A DNA stretch of 64,000 nucleotides from Moellerella sp963519845 (lineage in GTDB: Bacteria > Pseudomonadota > Gammaproteobacteria > Enterobacterales > Enterobacteriaceae), in contig CAUQNX010000001.1 of NCBI GenBank assembly GCA_963519845.1, positions 310,001 to 374,000 of the forward strand, written 5' to 3'. The translations under genes were made by a program, and so were the position numbers. A model generated the notes under the pieces. The model worked only from the letters and a program-made list of their open reading frames with translations. It had not been told where the DNA came from and did not search any database. Positions 33,659-42,806 of the stretch are shown here, one piece after another (the first letter of the stretch is position 1; every line of letters begins with the position of its first letter).

Positions 33659-36121
33659 TTATTTCGAATGCTCCATGGCTTTTTTGGTTTTGCGCGTCGG
33701 TCGTGTATTTTCGGGTGAATCTGGCCAGAGATGCTTGGGGTAACGCCCTTTCATCTCTTTTTGGATCTCACGGTAGCTGCCTTGCCAGAATGCACCTAGA
33801 TCTTGCGTGATCTGTAATGGTCTCATTGCGGGAGATAATAGTGATAGTGTCACTGTTACCGCCCCATTCGCAATCTGTGGATTCCGAATTTCGCCATACA
33901 TTTCTTGTATTCGCACCGCGATCAATGGCGGTTTTTCCAATGAATAGATAATATCCACTTTATGTTCCGTAGGCGTAACATAATACGCAGGTAACATATC
34001 CTCAAGCCAGCGCTTTTGTTGCCAATCTAATCGCTGAAGAAGTGCCTGAGCCAAATCTATTGATTTTAAGTGGGTCAGATTAGTCACTCCCTGCAAAAAA
34101 GGCAATAACCAGACTTCAAGAGATAACAATAAATCCTCATTATCAAGACTCGGCAAGGCCTGCTCAGGGAACCATTGAGCAGCCAGCTGTAAACGAATAT
34201 GTAACTGTGTGGCCGCCTCACTCCATGTTAGAGCTTCTAATCCGTGAGTACGCACCCAATGTAATAATGCCTGTTTCAACTCTTTATTCGATGGATTGGT
34301 TAATCGTTCAGAGCGGACAACCAATTGACCACATTGCGTTCGCTTAGAAGCAATCAATGAACCCCGTTTTTCATCCCACTCAACGCTGGCTTGCTGCTTA
34401 AATAGCTCAGGGCATTCCGCTTCTAATTGGGCAATATCTAATGATGCCGCTAAGCCGATGCGTGAATCTGCCGATTGCTGACTCTGCCACAGAGATGGAA
34501 CGACTAACCAAGATTGACTGGCTAATTTATCATGGAGTTCCATGCAAGCGCCCGATCCATTGGCTAACTGAAATCTTGCCTGATTATCACGATTTTTCGC
34601 AATTCTATCTGGAAATCCTGCAACCAATAATCGCGATAACCATGGGCTGCTGGCTAACTCGCGACTCATACTAGCATTGATGGGCATCCCACTGAGCTGA
34701 GTGGCGCGTCGACACCAATTATCTATTGGTTTATCTAACCAATATGCCAGATCGCAATGATCTTTACGGGGCGGTTCCTCAAGTATCGCAGTCAAGAGCG
34801 CCGCCAGCTTAATAGCCTGTTTATGCTTGGTTTGCGCAGCAAAATAGAGCATAGCCGCACAGCGCGGATCACTGCCTGTTTCAGCCATTCTCTGCCCTTG
34901 GGAAGAGAGCTGACCTTGTTCATTAATAGCGCCTAGTTTTTGCAGCAATGTATTGGCTGATTGAATACTCGACGCGGGTGGACAATCTAACCACTGTAAT
35001 TGGCTGACGCTATGGCAGCCCCATTGTAAAACTGAGAGCCACAATGGCGCTAAATCACTGTGTAAAATTTCCGCTTCACTGTGTGCTGGTGCGCGTTCGG
35101 CTTGCTCTTTAGTAAAAAGATGCCAGCAGATACCCGGTTCTAATCGCCCTGCTCGCCCCGCACGCTGGATCATCGAGGCTTGACTGATCCGCTGCTTAAC
35201 TAATTTTGTTAGGCCGGTACGCGGATTAAATTGATTAACTCGTTCTAATCCACTATCGACTACTAGGCTGATCCCTTCAATCGTCAGACTGGTCTCTGCA
35301 ATATTAGTTGCCAACACAATTTTTCGTCGCCCTGCTGGAGCTGGATAAATCGCCTCTTGTTGCTCCTTCATCGATAAAGCGCCATACAGAGGGCATAAAA
35401 GAATATCGTCGCTAACGATGGCGGAGAGTTCAGTCAAGGTTCGTTGTATCTCCCCCACACCGGGCAAAAATAGCAGCAAAGAACCCGCTTGTTGTTGCAT
35501 TAATTGCCAAACAGCGGAAGCCACTTCCCCAGCAAAAGGCTTATGTGGGTTCAATGGATAAAATTGTCGTTCAACAGGAAAAGAGCGACCTTGTGAAACA
35601 ATAACGGGGGCGTGAGGAAATAGCAGTGATAAACGCTGGTTATCTAGTGTGGCTGACATAATTAAGATCTTAAGGTCATCTCTTAATCCTTGTTGGGTAT
35701 CCAGCAGTAGAGCTAATCCTAAATCAGCTTGCAAGCTACGCTCGTGAAACTCATCTAGGATCACCAGCCCAACACCTTCCAACATGGCGTCTTGTTGCAG
35801 CATTCGCGTTAAAATACCTTCGGTCACCACTTCAAGCCGTGTCTCTGCACTGACTCGGCTTTCCGCTCGCATACGGTAGCCGACGCTTTTGCCAATTGGT
35901 TCACCGAGCTGCTCAGCCAGACGATAAGCAACATTACGAGCCGCAATGCGTCGCGGCTCTAACATAATAATTCGCCCGCTGATCAAGCCGCTATTTAATA
36001 TTTCCAGTGGTAGCGCCGTTGATTTACCCGCGCCAGTTGGTGCATGTAATAGCACCTGATTATGGGTCTTCAAGACCGTAAGTAATGACTCACTTACTTG
36101 AAAAATTGGTAATACAGACAC
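33659..36121 (-). CDS. hrpB: ATP-dependent RNA helicase-like protein HrpB
   Basis: HrpB is a DEAH-box helicase-like protein of unclear cellular role; it lies next to mrcB in enterics. Motifs: Walker A APTGAGKS, DEFHERS (DExH), SATLDN and QRAGRAGRLEPG, followed by the HA2 and HrpB-type C-terminal domains ending in KGRYPKHLWPD. The start is placed at GTG 36121 (VSVLPIFQ), because GAGGG lies six bases upstream and the family N-terminus begins at this point; the frame is open to an ATG at 36166. With this start the protein has 820 residues. sfsA is divergent, 86 bases away. Confidence 0.94.
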   Translation of the reverse strand: MSVLPIFQVSESLLTVLKTHNQVLLHAPTGAGKSTALPLEILNSGLISGRIIMLEPRRIAARNVAYRLAEQLGEPIGKSVGYRMRAESRVSAETRLEVVTEGILTRMLQQDAMLEGVGLVILDEFHERSLQADLGLALLLDTQQGLRDDLKILIMSATLDNQRLSLLFPHAPVIVSQGRSFPVERQFYPLNPHKPFAGEVASAVWQLMQQQAGSLLLFLPGVGEIQRTLTELSAIVSDDILLCPLYGALSMKEQQEAIYPAPAGRRKIVLATNIAETSLTIEGISLVVDSGLERVNQFNPRTGLTKLVKQRISQASMIQRAGRAGRLEPGICWHLFTKEQAERAPAHSEAEILHSDLAPLWLSVLQWGCHSVSQLQWLDCPPASSIQSANTLLQKLGAINEQGQLSSQGQRMAETGSDPRCAAMLYFAAQTKHKQAIKLAALLTAILEEPPRKDHCDLAYWLDKPIDNWCRRATQLSGMPINASMSRELASSPWLSRLLVAGFPDRIAKNRDNQARFQLANGSGACMELHDKLASQSWLVVPSLWQSQQSADSRIGLAASLDIAQLEAECPELFKQQASVEWDEKRGSLIASKRTQCGQLVVRSERLTNPSNKELKQALLHWVRTHGLEALTWSEAATQLHIRLQLAAQWFPEQALPSLDNEDLLLSLEVWLLPFLQGVTNLTHLKSIDLAQALLQRLDWQQKRWLEDMLPAYYVTPTEHKVDIIYSLEKPPLIAVRIQEMYGEIRNPQIANGAVTVTLSLLSPAMRPLQITQDLGAFWQGSYREIQKEMKGRYPKHLWPDSPENTRPTRKTKKAMEHSK

Positions 36122-36207
36122 ATAACCCTCACAATAGTTAACTTTTCGCCACTTACATTGTAGCATTGGCGCTCATTTTATCAGACATACTCTGTATTGG
36201 AGCCATT

Positions 36208-36924
36208 TTGGAATTTTTGCCCCCTCTACAATCAGCGGTATTAATTAAACGCTATAAACGATTTTTAGCTGATGTTATCACCGAACAAGGCGAAATCATG
36301 ACCATTCACTGCGCCAATACAGGTGCAATGACTGGATGCGCCACTCCAGGAGATAAAGTTTGGTATTCTACGTCCGATAACACTAAGCGCAAGTATCCTC
36401 ATAGTTGGGAATTAACAGAAACACAGACTGGCGATTGGATTTGTGTCAACACGCATAGGGCCAATGATCTTGTCGCTGAAGCATTGAATCAAAAGCGTAT
36501 TCCAGAATTATCCGACTATACAATTGTCAAAAGAGAAGTTAAATATGGCGGGGAAAATAGCCGTATCGACTTTTTGTTAACTAGTGATAATCTAAGAGAC
36601 TGTTATATTGAGGTAAAATCAGTCACTTTATTACAAAATAAACAAGGTTTTTTTCCTGATGCTGTTACCCTTAGGGGGCAAAAGCATTTACGTGAACTTG
36701 CGTCGATAGCCAAAGAAGGAAAAAAAGCGGTACTATTTTTTGCGGTATTACACTCTGGGATTCAAAAAGTTGCAGCAGCAACACATATTGATAAACAATA
36801 TGCATTACTTTTGAAACAAGCGATAGATTGTGGTGTCGAAGTCATCTGCTATCAGGTAGATATATCAACTAAAGAGCTCTATCTGGATAAAAAAATTGAT
36901 TTTATTTATATGGTTAGTGAATAG
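36208..36924 (+). CDS. sfsA: Sugar fermentation stimulation protein SfsA, probable TTG start
   Basis: SfsA is a DNA-binding, nuclease-fold protein first found as a multicopy activator of maltose metabolism in E. coli. The protein has the family segments PPLQSAVLIKRYKRFLADV, HCANTGAMTGCATPGDKVWYS and the PD-(D/E)XK-like IDFLL...CYIEVKSVTL. The open frame extends to an ATG at 36166, but the TTG at 36208 gives the family N-terminus (EFLPPLQ) and has TTGGAGCC correctly spaced before it. This yields 238 residues against 234 in E. coli. dksA lies downstream on the same strand, as in E. coli. Confidence 0.93.
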   Translation: MEFLPPLQSAVLIKRYKRFLADVITEQGEIMTIHCANTGAMTGCATPGDKVWYSTSDNTKRKYPHSWELTETQTGDWICVNTHRANDLVAEALNQKRIPELSDYTIVKREVKYGGENSRIDFLLTSDNLRDCYIEVKSVTLLQNKQGFFPDAVTLRGQKHLRELASIAKEGKKAVLFFAVLHSGIQKVAAATHIDKQYALLLKQAIDCGVEVICYQVDISTKELYLDKKIDFIYMVSE

Positions 36925-37110
36925 CTTGGCCATAAACTATACGGGTAGCTGAGGGATCTGGCTAAAAAAGAGACAAACACGCGTTTCTTCACAGCCTTAA
37001 AAAACTCATTGCTTGAAGGATTGCCAAAAAGGCAGGCTTCTGCTATTTATAGCGACCTTAATTTTTCCCCTTTGGGGTTTGTGTTAAATTGCGTGTGTAG
37101 GAGAAGTATT

Positions 37111-37566
37111 ATGCAAGAAGGGCAAAAACGTAAGACATCGTCCTTAAGCATCCTCGCCATAGCTGGGGTTGAACCCTATCATGAAAAAACTGGCGAAGAA
37201 TATATGAATGACGCCCAGTTGGTTCATTTTAAGCTCATTCTAGAAGCATGGCGCAATCAACTAAGGGATGAAGTAGACCGGACAGTTTCTCATATGCAAG
37301 ATGAGGCCGCTAACTTTCCAGACCCTGTTGATCGGGCAGCCCAAGAAGAGGAATTTAGCCTTGAATTGCGCAACCGGGATCGTGAACGTAAGTTGATTAA
37401 GAAAATCGAAAAGACTTTAAAGAAAGTAGAAGATGATGACTTTGGTTATTGCGAATCTTGTGGTGTTGAGATTGGTATTCGCCGTTTAGAAGCTCGTCCA
37501 ACCGCTGATTTATGTATCGATTGTAAAACATTAGCAGAAATTCGCGAAAAGCAAATGGCTGGCTAA
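37111..37566 (+). CDS. dksA: RNA polymerase-binding transcription factor DksA
   Basis: DksA enters the RNA polymerase secondary channel and acts with ppGpp on stable RNA and amino acid promoters. The 151-residue protein equals the E. coli length. It has the coiled coil with the DPVDRAAQEEE tip (Asp-x-x-Asp-x-Ala) and a four-cysteine zinc finger (CESCGVEIG, LCIDCKTLAE). The frame is open to 37009, but the ATG at 37111 with TAGGAGAAG gives MQEGQKRKTSSLSIL, the family start. relA is also in this window. gluQ, normally next, is missing. Confidence 0.98.
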   Translation: MQEGQKRKTSSLSILAIAGVEPYHEKTGEEYMNDAQLVHFKLILEAWRNQLRDEVDRTVSHMQDEAANFPDPVDRAAQEEEFSLELRNRDRERKLIKKIEKTLKKVEDDDFGYCESCGVEIGIRRLEARPTADLCIDCKTLAEIREKQMAG

Positions 37567-37587
37567 TTGTTGACTTAACCTAGTCCC

Positions 37588-37616
37588 AACGGCGCATATT
37601 GCTCTCATGCGCCGTT
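37588..37616 (+). terminator. Hairpin downstream of dksA
   Basis: A perfect 10-bp GC-rich stem (37588-37597 with 37607-37616) begins 22 bases after the dksA stop. No U run follows directly, so it may act as a 3' stabilising structure or a weak terminator. Confidence 0.55.
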
Positions 37617-38100
37617 CTAGGGATACTCTGCTTTGTTCGCCAATTTTTTTATTTTATACTTCCCCTCATCATACTCATTTCATTTATCTATCCTCTGGTT
37701 ATCCTTCACTTAGCAACAATGATTCAATTGTGAGAATAGTCTATAAAACAGGCAAAACATTACCGAGCTCGCAAAATAAAATAAAATATATTCAAAACAA
37801 AATTACGGCAACTTCTTGTTAAGAGCAAAGAGAATATGCGATACTTTTTGCATATTAATGATTATATTCATCACTTTATACCCCTCTATAGTTGAAGATT
37901 ATAAAGTGATAGATATAGAAACAGGCCGACAAAAGTATAAAAAATTGGGACTTGTACCGCTTTCCCTATTATGATGTCGTCACTAAATTTGGGTAATCGG
38001 CGACTTTTATGCGATTCGCCATTCTCAAAAAAAGATCTGTAGGCTATCATTAGCCGCTTATTTTTGTTTTTTGTCATTAGTGATTAAATCGAGGTGTACC
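37617..38100. other. Gene-free spacer between dksA and pcnB (gluQ position)
   Basis: In E. coli this interval holds gluQ (yadB), the glutamyl-Q tRNA(Asp) synthetase. Here about 480 AT-rich bases carry no frame with HIGH-type synthetase motifs. A perfect 11-bp inverted repeat lies at 37870-37880 and 37900-37910. The pcnB promoter must lie in the last part, and GAGG at 38091-38094 is the pcnB ribosome binding site. Confidence 0.6.
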
Positions 38101-39678
38101 ATTTTTAACCGAGTAGCAAATTTCTGCCGCAACTTATTGACACGTGACGATAAAGATCAACGTGAAAAACAGGCAGCCAGTGAAAGGCCAGTCACTAATT
38201 CTGACCTTCTGACGGAGCCTCAAGCGCAGAATACTGAAACCCATCCGCCCGCATCGGCTGACTCATATCCAGAAGCGCCTATTCAGCCGCCTAGCCGCCA
38301 TCCAGCGACACCGGATGAGCATACAGGTCATGATAGTTACGCTATGACAGTCATTCCCCGTGCAGCTCACTCTATTACTCGTCGTGATATCAGTGAAAAT
38401 GCGCTGAAGGTGTTATATCGGCTAAGCAATGCGGGTTATGAAGCTTATCTCGTTGGAGGAGGTGTTCGTGATCTATTGTTAGGTAAAAAGCCAAAAGATT
38501 TCGATATCACCACCAATGCAACGCCAGAACAAATTAGAAAATTATTTCGTAACTGCCGTCTTGTTGGCCGTCGTTTTCGTTTAGCTCACATTATGTTTGG
38601 GCCTGAAGTGATTGAGGTTGCAACATTCCGTGGCCATCATGATCTAATCAACACGCAAGACGATAAAAATCTCTCCCAGCAAGCAAAAAGTGGCATGCTA
38701 TTACGCGACAATATCTTTGGCTCTATCGAAGATGATGCAATTCGTCGTGATTTCACCATCAATAGCCTGTATTACAATATCGCTGATTTCACCCTGCGTG
38801 ATTATGTGGGCGGATTACAAGATTTAAATAATGGCATCATACGTTTGATCGGTGATCCTGATACACGCTACCGTGAAGATCCGGTGAGAATGCTGCGTGC
38901 TGTGCGCTTTGCTTGTAAATTAGATATGAGTATCGAGAGCGCTACCGCCGAACCTATTAAACGCTTGTCGTCATTGTTAAAAGATATTCCTTCTGCCCGC
39001 TTATTTGAAGAGTCGTTAAAACTACTTCAATCCGGTTATGGATATCAAACTTATAAAATGCTGCGTCACTATGGGCTGTTCGATCCCTTGTTTCCGATGA
39101 TAGATCAGAATTTCACTGAACATAGTGATTCTCATATGGAACATATTATTGAGCAGGTACTTAAAAATACCGATTTCCGTTTGCATAATGATAAGCGAGT
39201 AAATCCAGCATTTTTATTCTCAGTAATGTTATGGTATCCATTATCTGAACAGGCAGAGAAACTCTCTCAAGAGGGTGGTTTGCCCTACTTTGATGCCTTC
39301 GCTTTGGCGATGAATGATATTCTCGATGAGCAGTGTCGCTCAGTTGCGATCCCGAAACGGATCACCAGCACTATGAGAGATATTTGGCAGCTACAGCTTC
39401 GTTTGCCTCGTCGACAAGGCCGACGTGCCAATAAGCTGATGGAGCATCCTAAATTCCGTGCCGCTTATGATTTACTTGAACTGAGAGCCAATGTTGAACG
39501 TCGTCATGAGCTGACTGAACTCGCGCATTGGTGGGATGGCTTCCAAAGCGCGAATAGTACAGAGCAGCGTGATATGATCTCTGGGCTAGGTCAACCTCCT
39601 GCTCGCCGTCGTACGCGTTCACGCAAACCGGCTCACACAGCACCTCGTAAGCCGAATAAACCGCAGGATCCAACATGA
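38101..39678 (+). CDS. pcnB: Poly(A) polymerase I with probable ATT start codon
   Basis: PcnB adds poly(A) tails to RNA 3' ends and promotes RNA decay; it also sets ColE1-type plasmid copy number. The protein has the class II nucleotidyltransferase motif YLVGGGVRDLLLGKKPKDFDI, the NCRLVGRRFRLAH segment and a basic C-terminus (RRRTRSRKP). The family N-terminus is M(F)xRVANFC; here the matching codon is ATT at 38101, five bases after GAGGTGTACC minus spacer, with no suitable ATG. E. coli pcnB is known to start with the rare AUU codon. An acidic/Pro-rich insertion of about 60 residues after residue 15 makes it 525 residues, longer than the 465 of E. coli. It overlaps folK by four bases. Confidence 0.93.
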   Translation: MFNRVANFCRNLLTRDDKDQREKQAASERPVTNSDLLTEPQAQNTETHPPASADSYPEAPIQPPSRHPATPDEHTGHDSYAMTVIPRAAHSITRRDISENALKVLYRLSNAGYEAYLVGGGVRDLLLGKKPKDFDITTNATPEQIRKLFRNCRLVGRRFRLAHIMFGPEVIEVATFRGHHDLINTQDDKNLSQQAKSGMLLRDNIFGSIEDDAIRRDFTINSLYYNIADFTLRDYVGGLQDLNNGIIRLIGDPDTRYREDPVRMLRAVRFACKLDMSIESATAEPIKRLSSLLKDIPSARLFEESLKLLQSGYGYQTYKMLRHYGLFDPLFPMIDQNFTEHSDSHMEHIIEQVLKNTDFRLHNDKRVNPAFLFSVMLWYPLSEQAEKLSQEGGLPYFDAFALAMNDILDEQCRSVAIPKRITSTMRDIWQLQLRLPRRQGRRANKLMEHPKFRAAYDLLELRANVERRHELTELAHWWDGFQSANSTEQRDMISGLGQPPARRRTRSRKPAHTAPRKPNKPQDPT

Positions 39679-40169
39679 TTGAATCCGCTTATATTGCGTT
39701 GGGTAGTAATTTAAATAACCCACTTCAACAGGTTTTAGCGGCGATCGAAGCCATAAAAGCGATACCCGAATCTCGAGTTGTTGCTGTATCTTCGTTCTAC
39801 CGGACAAAACCTCTTGGACCGCAAGATCAAGCGGATTTTCTCAATGCCGCAGTGCTGTTACAAACGGCGCTGCAGCCTGAAATATTGCTCGATAAAACGC
39901 AACAAATTGAGTTAGAACATGGACGCGTTCGAAAAGCCGAACGTTGGGGACCTAGAACTTTAGATCTCGATATCATGTTATTTGGTGATCAAGTCATTAA
40001 TACACCACGTTTAACCCTGCCTCATTACGCTTTGAAAGAACGGGAATTTATGCTTTATCCCCTATTTGAAATCGCCCCCAACTTAGTTTTTCCCGATGGC
40101 GAATTGCTATCTGATAGGATTGCTCTCGTGCCACGCAACGGTTTAATGCCTTGGCACCACACAGACTAA
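39675..40169 (+). CDS. folK: 6-hydroxymethyl-7,8-dihydropterin pyrophosphokinase
   Basis: HPPK transfers pyrophosphate from ATP to 6-hydroxymethyl-dihydropterin in folate synthesis. The 164-residue protein has AYIALGSNLNNPLQQV at the N-terminus, SSFYRTKPLGPQDQ and the signature RWGPRTLDLDIMLFGD with the Mg2+-binding aspartates. The ATGA overlap with pcnB indicates translational coupling, as in E. coli. panB follows after a hairpin-bearing gap of 61 bases. Confidence 0.96.
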   Translation: MIESAYIALGSNLNNPLQQVLAAIEAIKAIPESRVVAVSSFYRTKPLGPQDQADFLNAAVLLQTALQPEILLDKTQQIELEHGRVRKAERWGPRTLDLDIMLFGDQVINTPRLTLPHYALKEREFMLYPLFEIAPNLVFPDGELLSDRIALVPRNGLMPWHHTD

Positions 40170-40201
40170 CAGTCACATAATTTTATTGTCACTGTGACTG
40201 T
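40169..40201 (+). terminator. Hairpin between folK and panB
   Basis: A perfect 9-bp stem (40169-40177 with 40193-40201) starts at the folK stop codon and is followed by TTGAGATG, not a U run. It may weakly separate pcnB-folK from panBCD. Confidence 0.45.
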
Positions 40202-40230
40202 TTGAGATGTAACTTCTAGAGGTTATTATA

Positions 40231-41022
40231 ATGAAACCAATCACTTTGGCTAATTTAAGTCAGTTTAAAAAAGAAAAACGTAAGTTTGCGACTATGACCG
40301 CTTACGATTCGAGTTTTGCTCATCTGTTTTTCGAACATGGTATCCAAGTCATGCTGGTGGGCGACTCCTTGGGTATGACCATTCAAGGCGAATCATCGAC
40401 GCTCCCCGTCACTGTTGAGCAAATCGTTTACCATACGCGCTGTGTACGTAAAGGTGCGCCCGATGCCTTTATCATCTCAGATATGCCATTTATGAGCTAC
40501 GCTACCCCTGAACAAGCTTGTCAGAATGCCGCATTGCTGATGCAAGCAGGCGCAAATATGGTCAAAATTGAAGGCGGTAGTTGGCTGTGTGATACAGTTA
40601 AAATGCTCTGTGAACGCTCAGTTCCCGTCTGTGGACATCTGGGATTAACTCCCCAAGCGGTTAATGTTCTAGGTGGCTATAAAATTCAAGGTAGAGATGA
40701 AGTTACTGCGAATCAACTGATTAAAGATGCAATTGCCTTAGAAAACTCAGGAATTCAATTATTGGTTCTTGAGTGTGTACCCACTTCACTTGCTAACCAT
40801 GTCACTGAAGAGTTATTGCTGCCGATTATTGGTATTGGTGCAGGCAATGGGACTGATGGTCAGATTCTGGTTATGCATGATGCGCTCGGTATCACACCCA
40901 AAGCACCTAAATTCGCTAAAAATTTCCTCGCAGAAGCGGGTAATATTCCTGATGCGATAAAATCCTATATTGAGCAGGTCGAAAACGGCACTTATCCTGA
41001 TGCCGCTCACTCATTTGAATAA
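40231..41022 (+). CDS. panB: 3-methyl-2-oxobutanoate hydroxymethyltransferase
   Basis: PanB makes ketopantoate from 2-oxoisovalerate and methylene-tetrahydrofolate, the first committed step to pantothenate and coenzyme A. The 263-residue TIM-barrel protein equals E. coli in length. It has FATMTAYDSSFA, the metal-binding VGDSLGMTIQG, VKIEGG and the C-terminal GIGAGNGTDGQILVMHD. GAGG lies before the ATG. panC follows 31 bases later. Confidence 0.97.
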   Translation: MKPITLANLSQFKKEKRKFATMTAYDSSFAHLFFEHGIQVMLVGDSLGMTIQGESSTLPVTVEQIVYHTRCVRKGAPDAFIISDMPFMSYATPEQACQNAALLMQAGANMVKIEGGSWLCDTVKMLCERSVPVCGHLGLTPQAVNVLGGYKIQGRDEVTANQLIKDAIALENSGIQLLVLECVPTSLANHVTEELLLPIIGIGAGNGTDGQILVMHDALGITPKAPKFAKNFLAEAGNIPDAIKSYIEQVENGTYPDAAHSFE

Positions 41023-41053
41023 ACTGTCCGCTAGAAAATAAAGGAACACTGAT

Positions 41054-41917
41054 ATGCTAATCGTTGAGACCTCCCTGATCCTGCGCCGTGAAATCCGTCG
41101 CTGGAAGCAAGAAGGCAAGCGTATTGCTCTGATCCCAACAATGGGAAATTTGCATGACGGACATTTACAGCTGATTGATGAAGCCAAAAAACAAGCTGAT
41201 AAAGTGGTGGTGAGTATTTTTGTTAATCCAATGCAATTTGATAGAGCATCCGATTTAGCTAACTACCCAAGAAGCTTGCAAGAAGATAGTGAGAAGCTGA
41301 AACGACGCAATATCGACCTGATTTTTGCGCCTTCAGCCCAAGAAATCTACCCTTCGGGAATGGAAACGCAAACCTTTGTTGAAGTTCCAGAGCTATCCAC
41401 GCGACTCGAAGGTGCCAGCCGCCCAGGTCATTATCGTGGTGTTTCGACGGTTGTTACTAAGCTATTCAATTTGGTACAACCTGATCTGGCTTTTTTTGGT
41501 GAGAAAGACTATCAGCAATTACAATTAATCCGTAAATTAGTACAGGATTTGGCTTTTGATATTTCGATCATCGGTGTGCCTATTGTCAGAGCGAAAAATG
41601 GCTTAGCATTAAGCTCACGCAATACTCAACTGTCGGCAGATGAGAAAAAAATCGCGCCTAAACTCTATGAGATTATGCTCAAGATCGGTGATAAATTGCG
41701 TGCTGATCCACAATCAGCAGAGGCTTTGATTATTGAAGCAACTGAGATGCTGCATAACGCCAATTTCAAGCCGGATGAGTTATTTATTTGTGATGCAAAT
41801 ACATTAGAGCCACTCAATGACGCTAGCCGTAAAGCTGTGCTTCTGATGGCCGCTTGGTTAGGTAAAACCCGACTGATAGATAATTTACAGATTGATCTGC
41901 CAGTACAAGAAAAATAA
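41054..41917 (+). CDS. panC: Pantothenate synthetase
   Basis: PanC condenses pantoate and beta-alanine with ATP to give pantothenate. The 287-residue protein has the nucleotidyltransferase HxGH-type motif (TMGNLHDGHLQL), FVNPMQF, GASRPGHYRGVSTVVTKLF, FGEKDYQQL and the KMSK-like LSSRN. AAGGA precedes the ATG. It sits between panB and panD; in E. coli panC and panD are separated by another reading frame, which is absent here. Confidence 0.97.
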   Translation: MLIVETSLILRREIRRWKQEGKRIALIPTMGNLHDGHLQLIDEAKKQADKVVVSIFVNPMQFDRASDLANYPRSLQEDSEKLKRRNIDLIFAPSAQEIYPSGMETQTFVEVPELSTRLEGASRPGHYRGVSTVVTKLFNLVQPDLAFFGEKDYQQLQLIRKLVQDLAFDISIIGVPIVRAKNGLALSSRNTQLSADEKKIAPKLYEIMLKIGDKLRADPQSAEALIIEATEMLHNANFKPDELFICDANTLEPLNDASRKAVLLMAAWLGKTRLIDNLQIDLPVQEK

Positions 41918-41977
41918 CGATTTCAGTTATATTCCTTAATGCAAACACAGCAAATACAATGATAATAGGAGAAGAAT

Positions 41978-42358
41978 ATGCTCCGTAGAATGCTACAAGG
42001 CAAATTACACCGCGTTAAAGTAACACAAGCTGAACTTCATTATGAAGGCTCTTGTGCGATTGATCAGGATTTCATGGATGCCGCTGGTATTCTCGAATAC
42101 GAAGCAATAGATATTTATAATGTGGATAACGGACAACGTTTCTCCACTTATGCTATCGCTGGAGAACGGGGTTCAAAAATAATTTCAGTCAATGGCGCTG
42201 CTGCGCGTCTTGCGGCTGTGGGTGACCGCTTGATTATTTGCTCCTATGTACAAATCAGTGATGAGTTAGCGCGCCTACATAATCCTAAGGTCGCCTATTT
42301 TGACGGTGATAATATAATGAGCCGGATAGCGAAAGCAGTGCCCGTTCAAGTCGCCTAA
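41978..42358 (+). CDS. panD: Aspartate 1-decarboxylase proenzyme
   Basis: PanD decarboxylates aspartate to beta-alanine for pantothenate synthesis. It is a pyruvoyl enzyme made by self-cleavage between Gly24 and Ser25, seen here as HYEGSCAID. The 126-residue length equals that of E. coli. Tyr58-type and Lys9 positions (MLRRMLQGKL) are conserved. AGGAGAAG precedes the ATG, and a strong terminator follows. Confidence 0.97.
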   Translation: MLRRMLQGKLHRVKVTQAELHYEGSCAIDQDFMDAAGILEYEAIDIYNVDNGQRFSTYAIAGERGSKIISVNGAAARLAAVGDRLIICSYVQISDELARLHNPKVAYFDGDNIMSRIAKAVPVQVA

Positions 42359-42376
42359 TAGATCTATTAAATACAG

Positions 42377-42412
42377 AAAAATAGAGGTCTCTAATAAGAT
42401 GCCTCTATTTTT
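42377..42412 (+). terminator. Terminator of panBCD
   Basis: An 11-bp stem (42377-42387 with 42402-42412) has A-rich and T-rich flanks and starts 19 bases after the panD stop. The U tract forms the base of the stem. Confidence 0.8.
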
Positions 42413-42522
42413 ACTCTCATTAGATTCTATCTAAATAAACAACATATTAATAAGTAGATTAATAAATAAGTTAATACTATGCACAGAATAGCAATAGCGA
42501 AACTCTATGCATTTACATATAA

Positions 42523-42537
42523 CTTAATTAAGCTTAA
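42523..42537. promoter_or_regulatory. QseB/PmrA-type box upstream of the BOF-family gene
   Basis: CTTAA-N5-CTTAA, here with TTAAG between, matches the direct-repeat consensus reported for PmrA and QseB. It lies about 270 bases before the gene. ygiW homologues in enterics are linked to qseBC, which makes the site plausible. Confidence 0.4.
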
Positions 42538-42806
42538 TTGATTTTTTGGTTATAAGCGAATCATCTGAATCTATTTTATTATAGCGAAAATAAATTCTAT
42601 TTAAATTATGATTAAAATAAGGAGATAAGTTAATTTAATCTATTTTTTCACTCACTAACTTATAAATTTAATCAGATTACTGACAATTAATCCTCTTTTG
42701 TAATTCAATATAAAGGTTATGGTTTTACATTATTCCTCTGTGATATTGTTATTTCAAGCCAAGTAACAACATCCAATGTTAATAATGTAGTTTAGGAGAA
42801 TGACAT

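Larger units (their letters stand above)
42359..42806. other. AT-rich spacer between panD and the BOF-family gene
   Basis: Apart from the panD terminator (42377-42412) and a QseB/PmrA-type box (42523-42537), this 448-base stretch is very AT-rich. No open frame with a ribosome binding site is visible until TAGGAGAATGACAT before the next gene. Confidence 0.5.
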
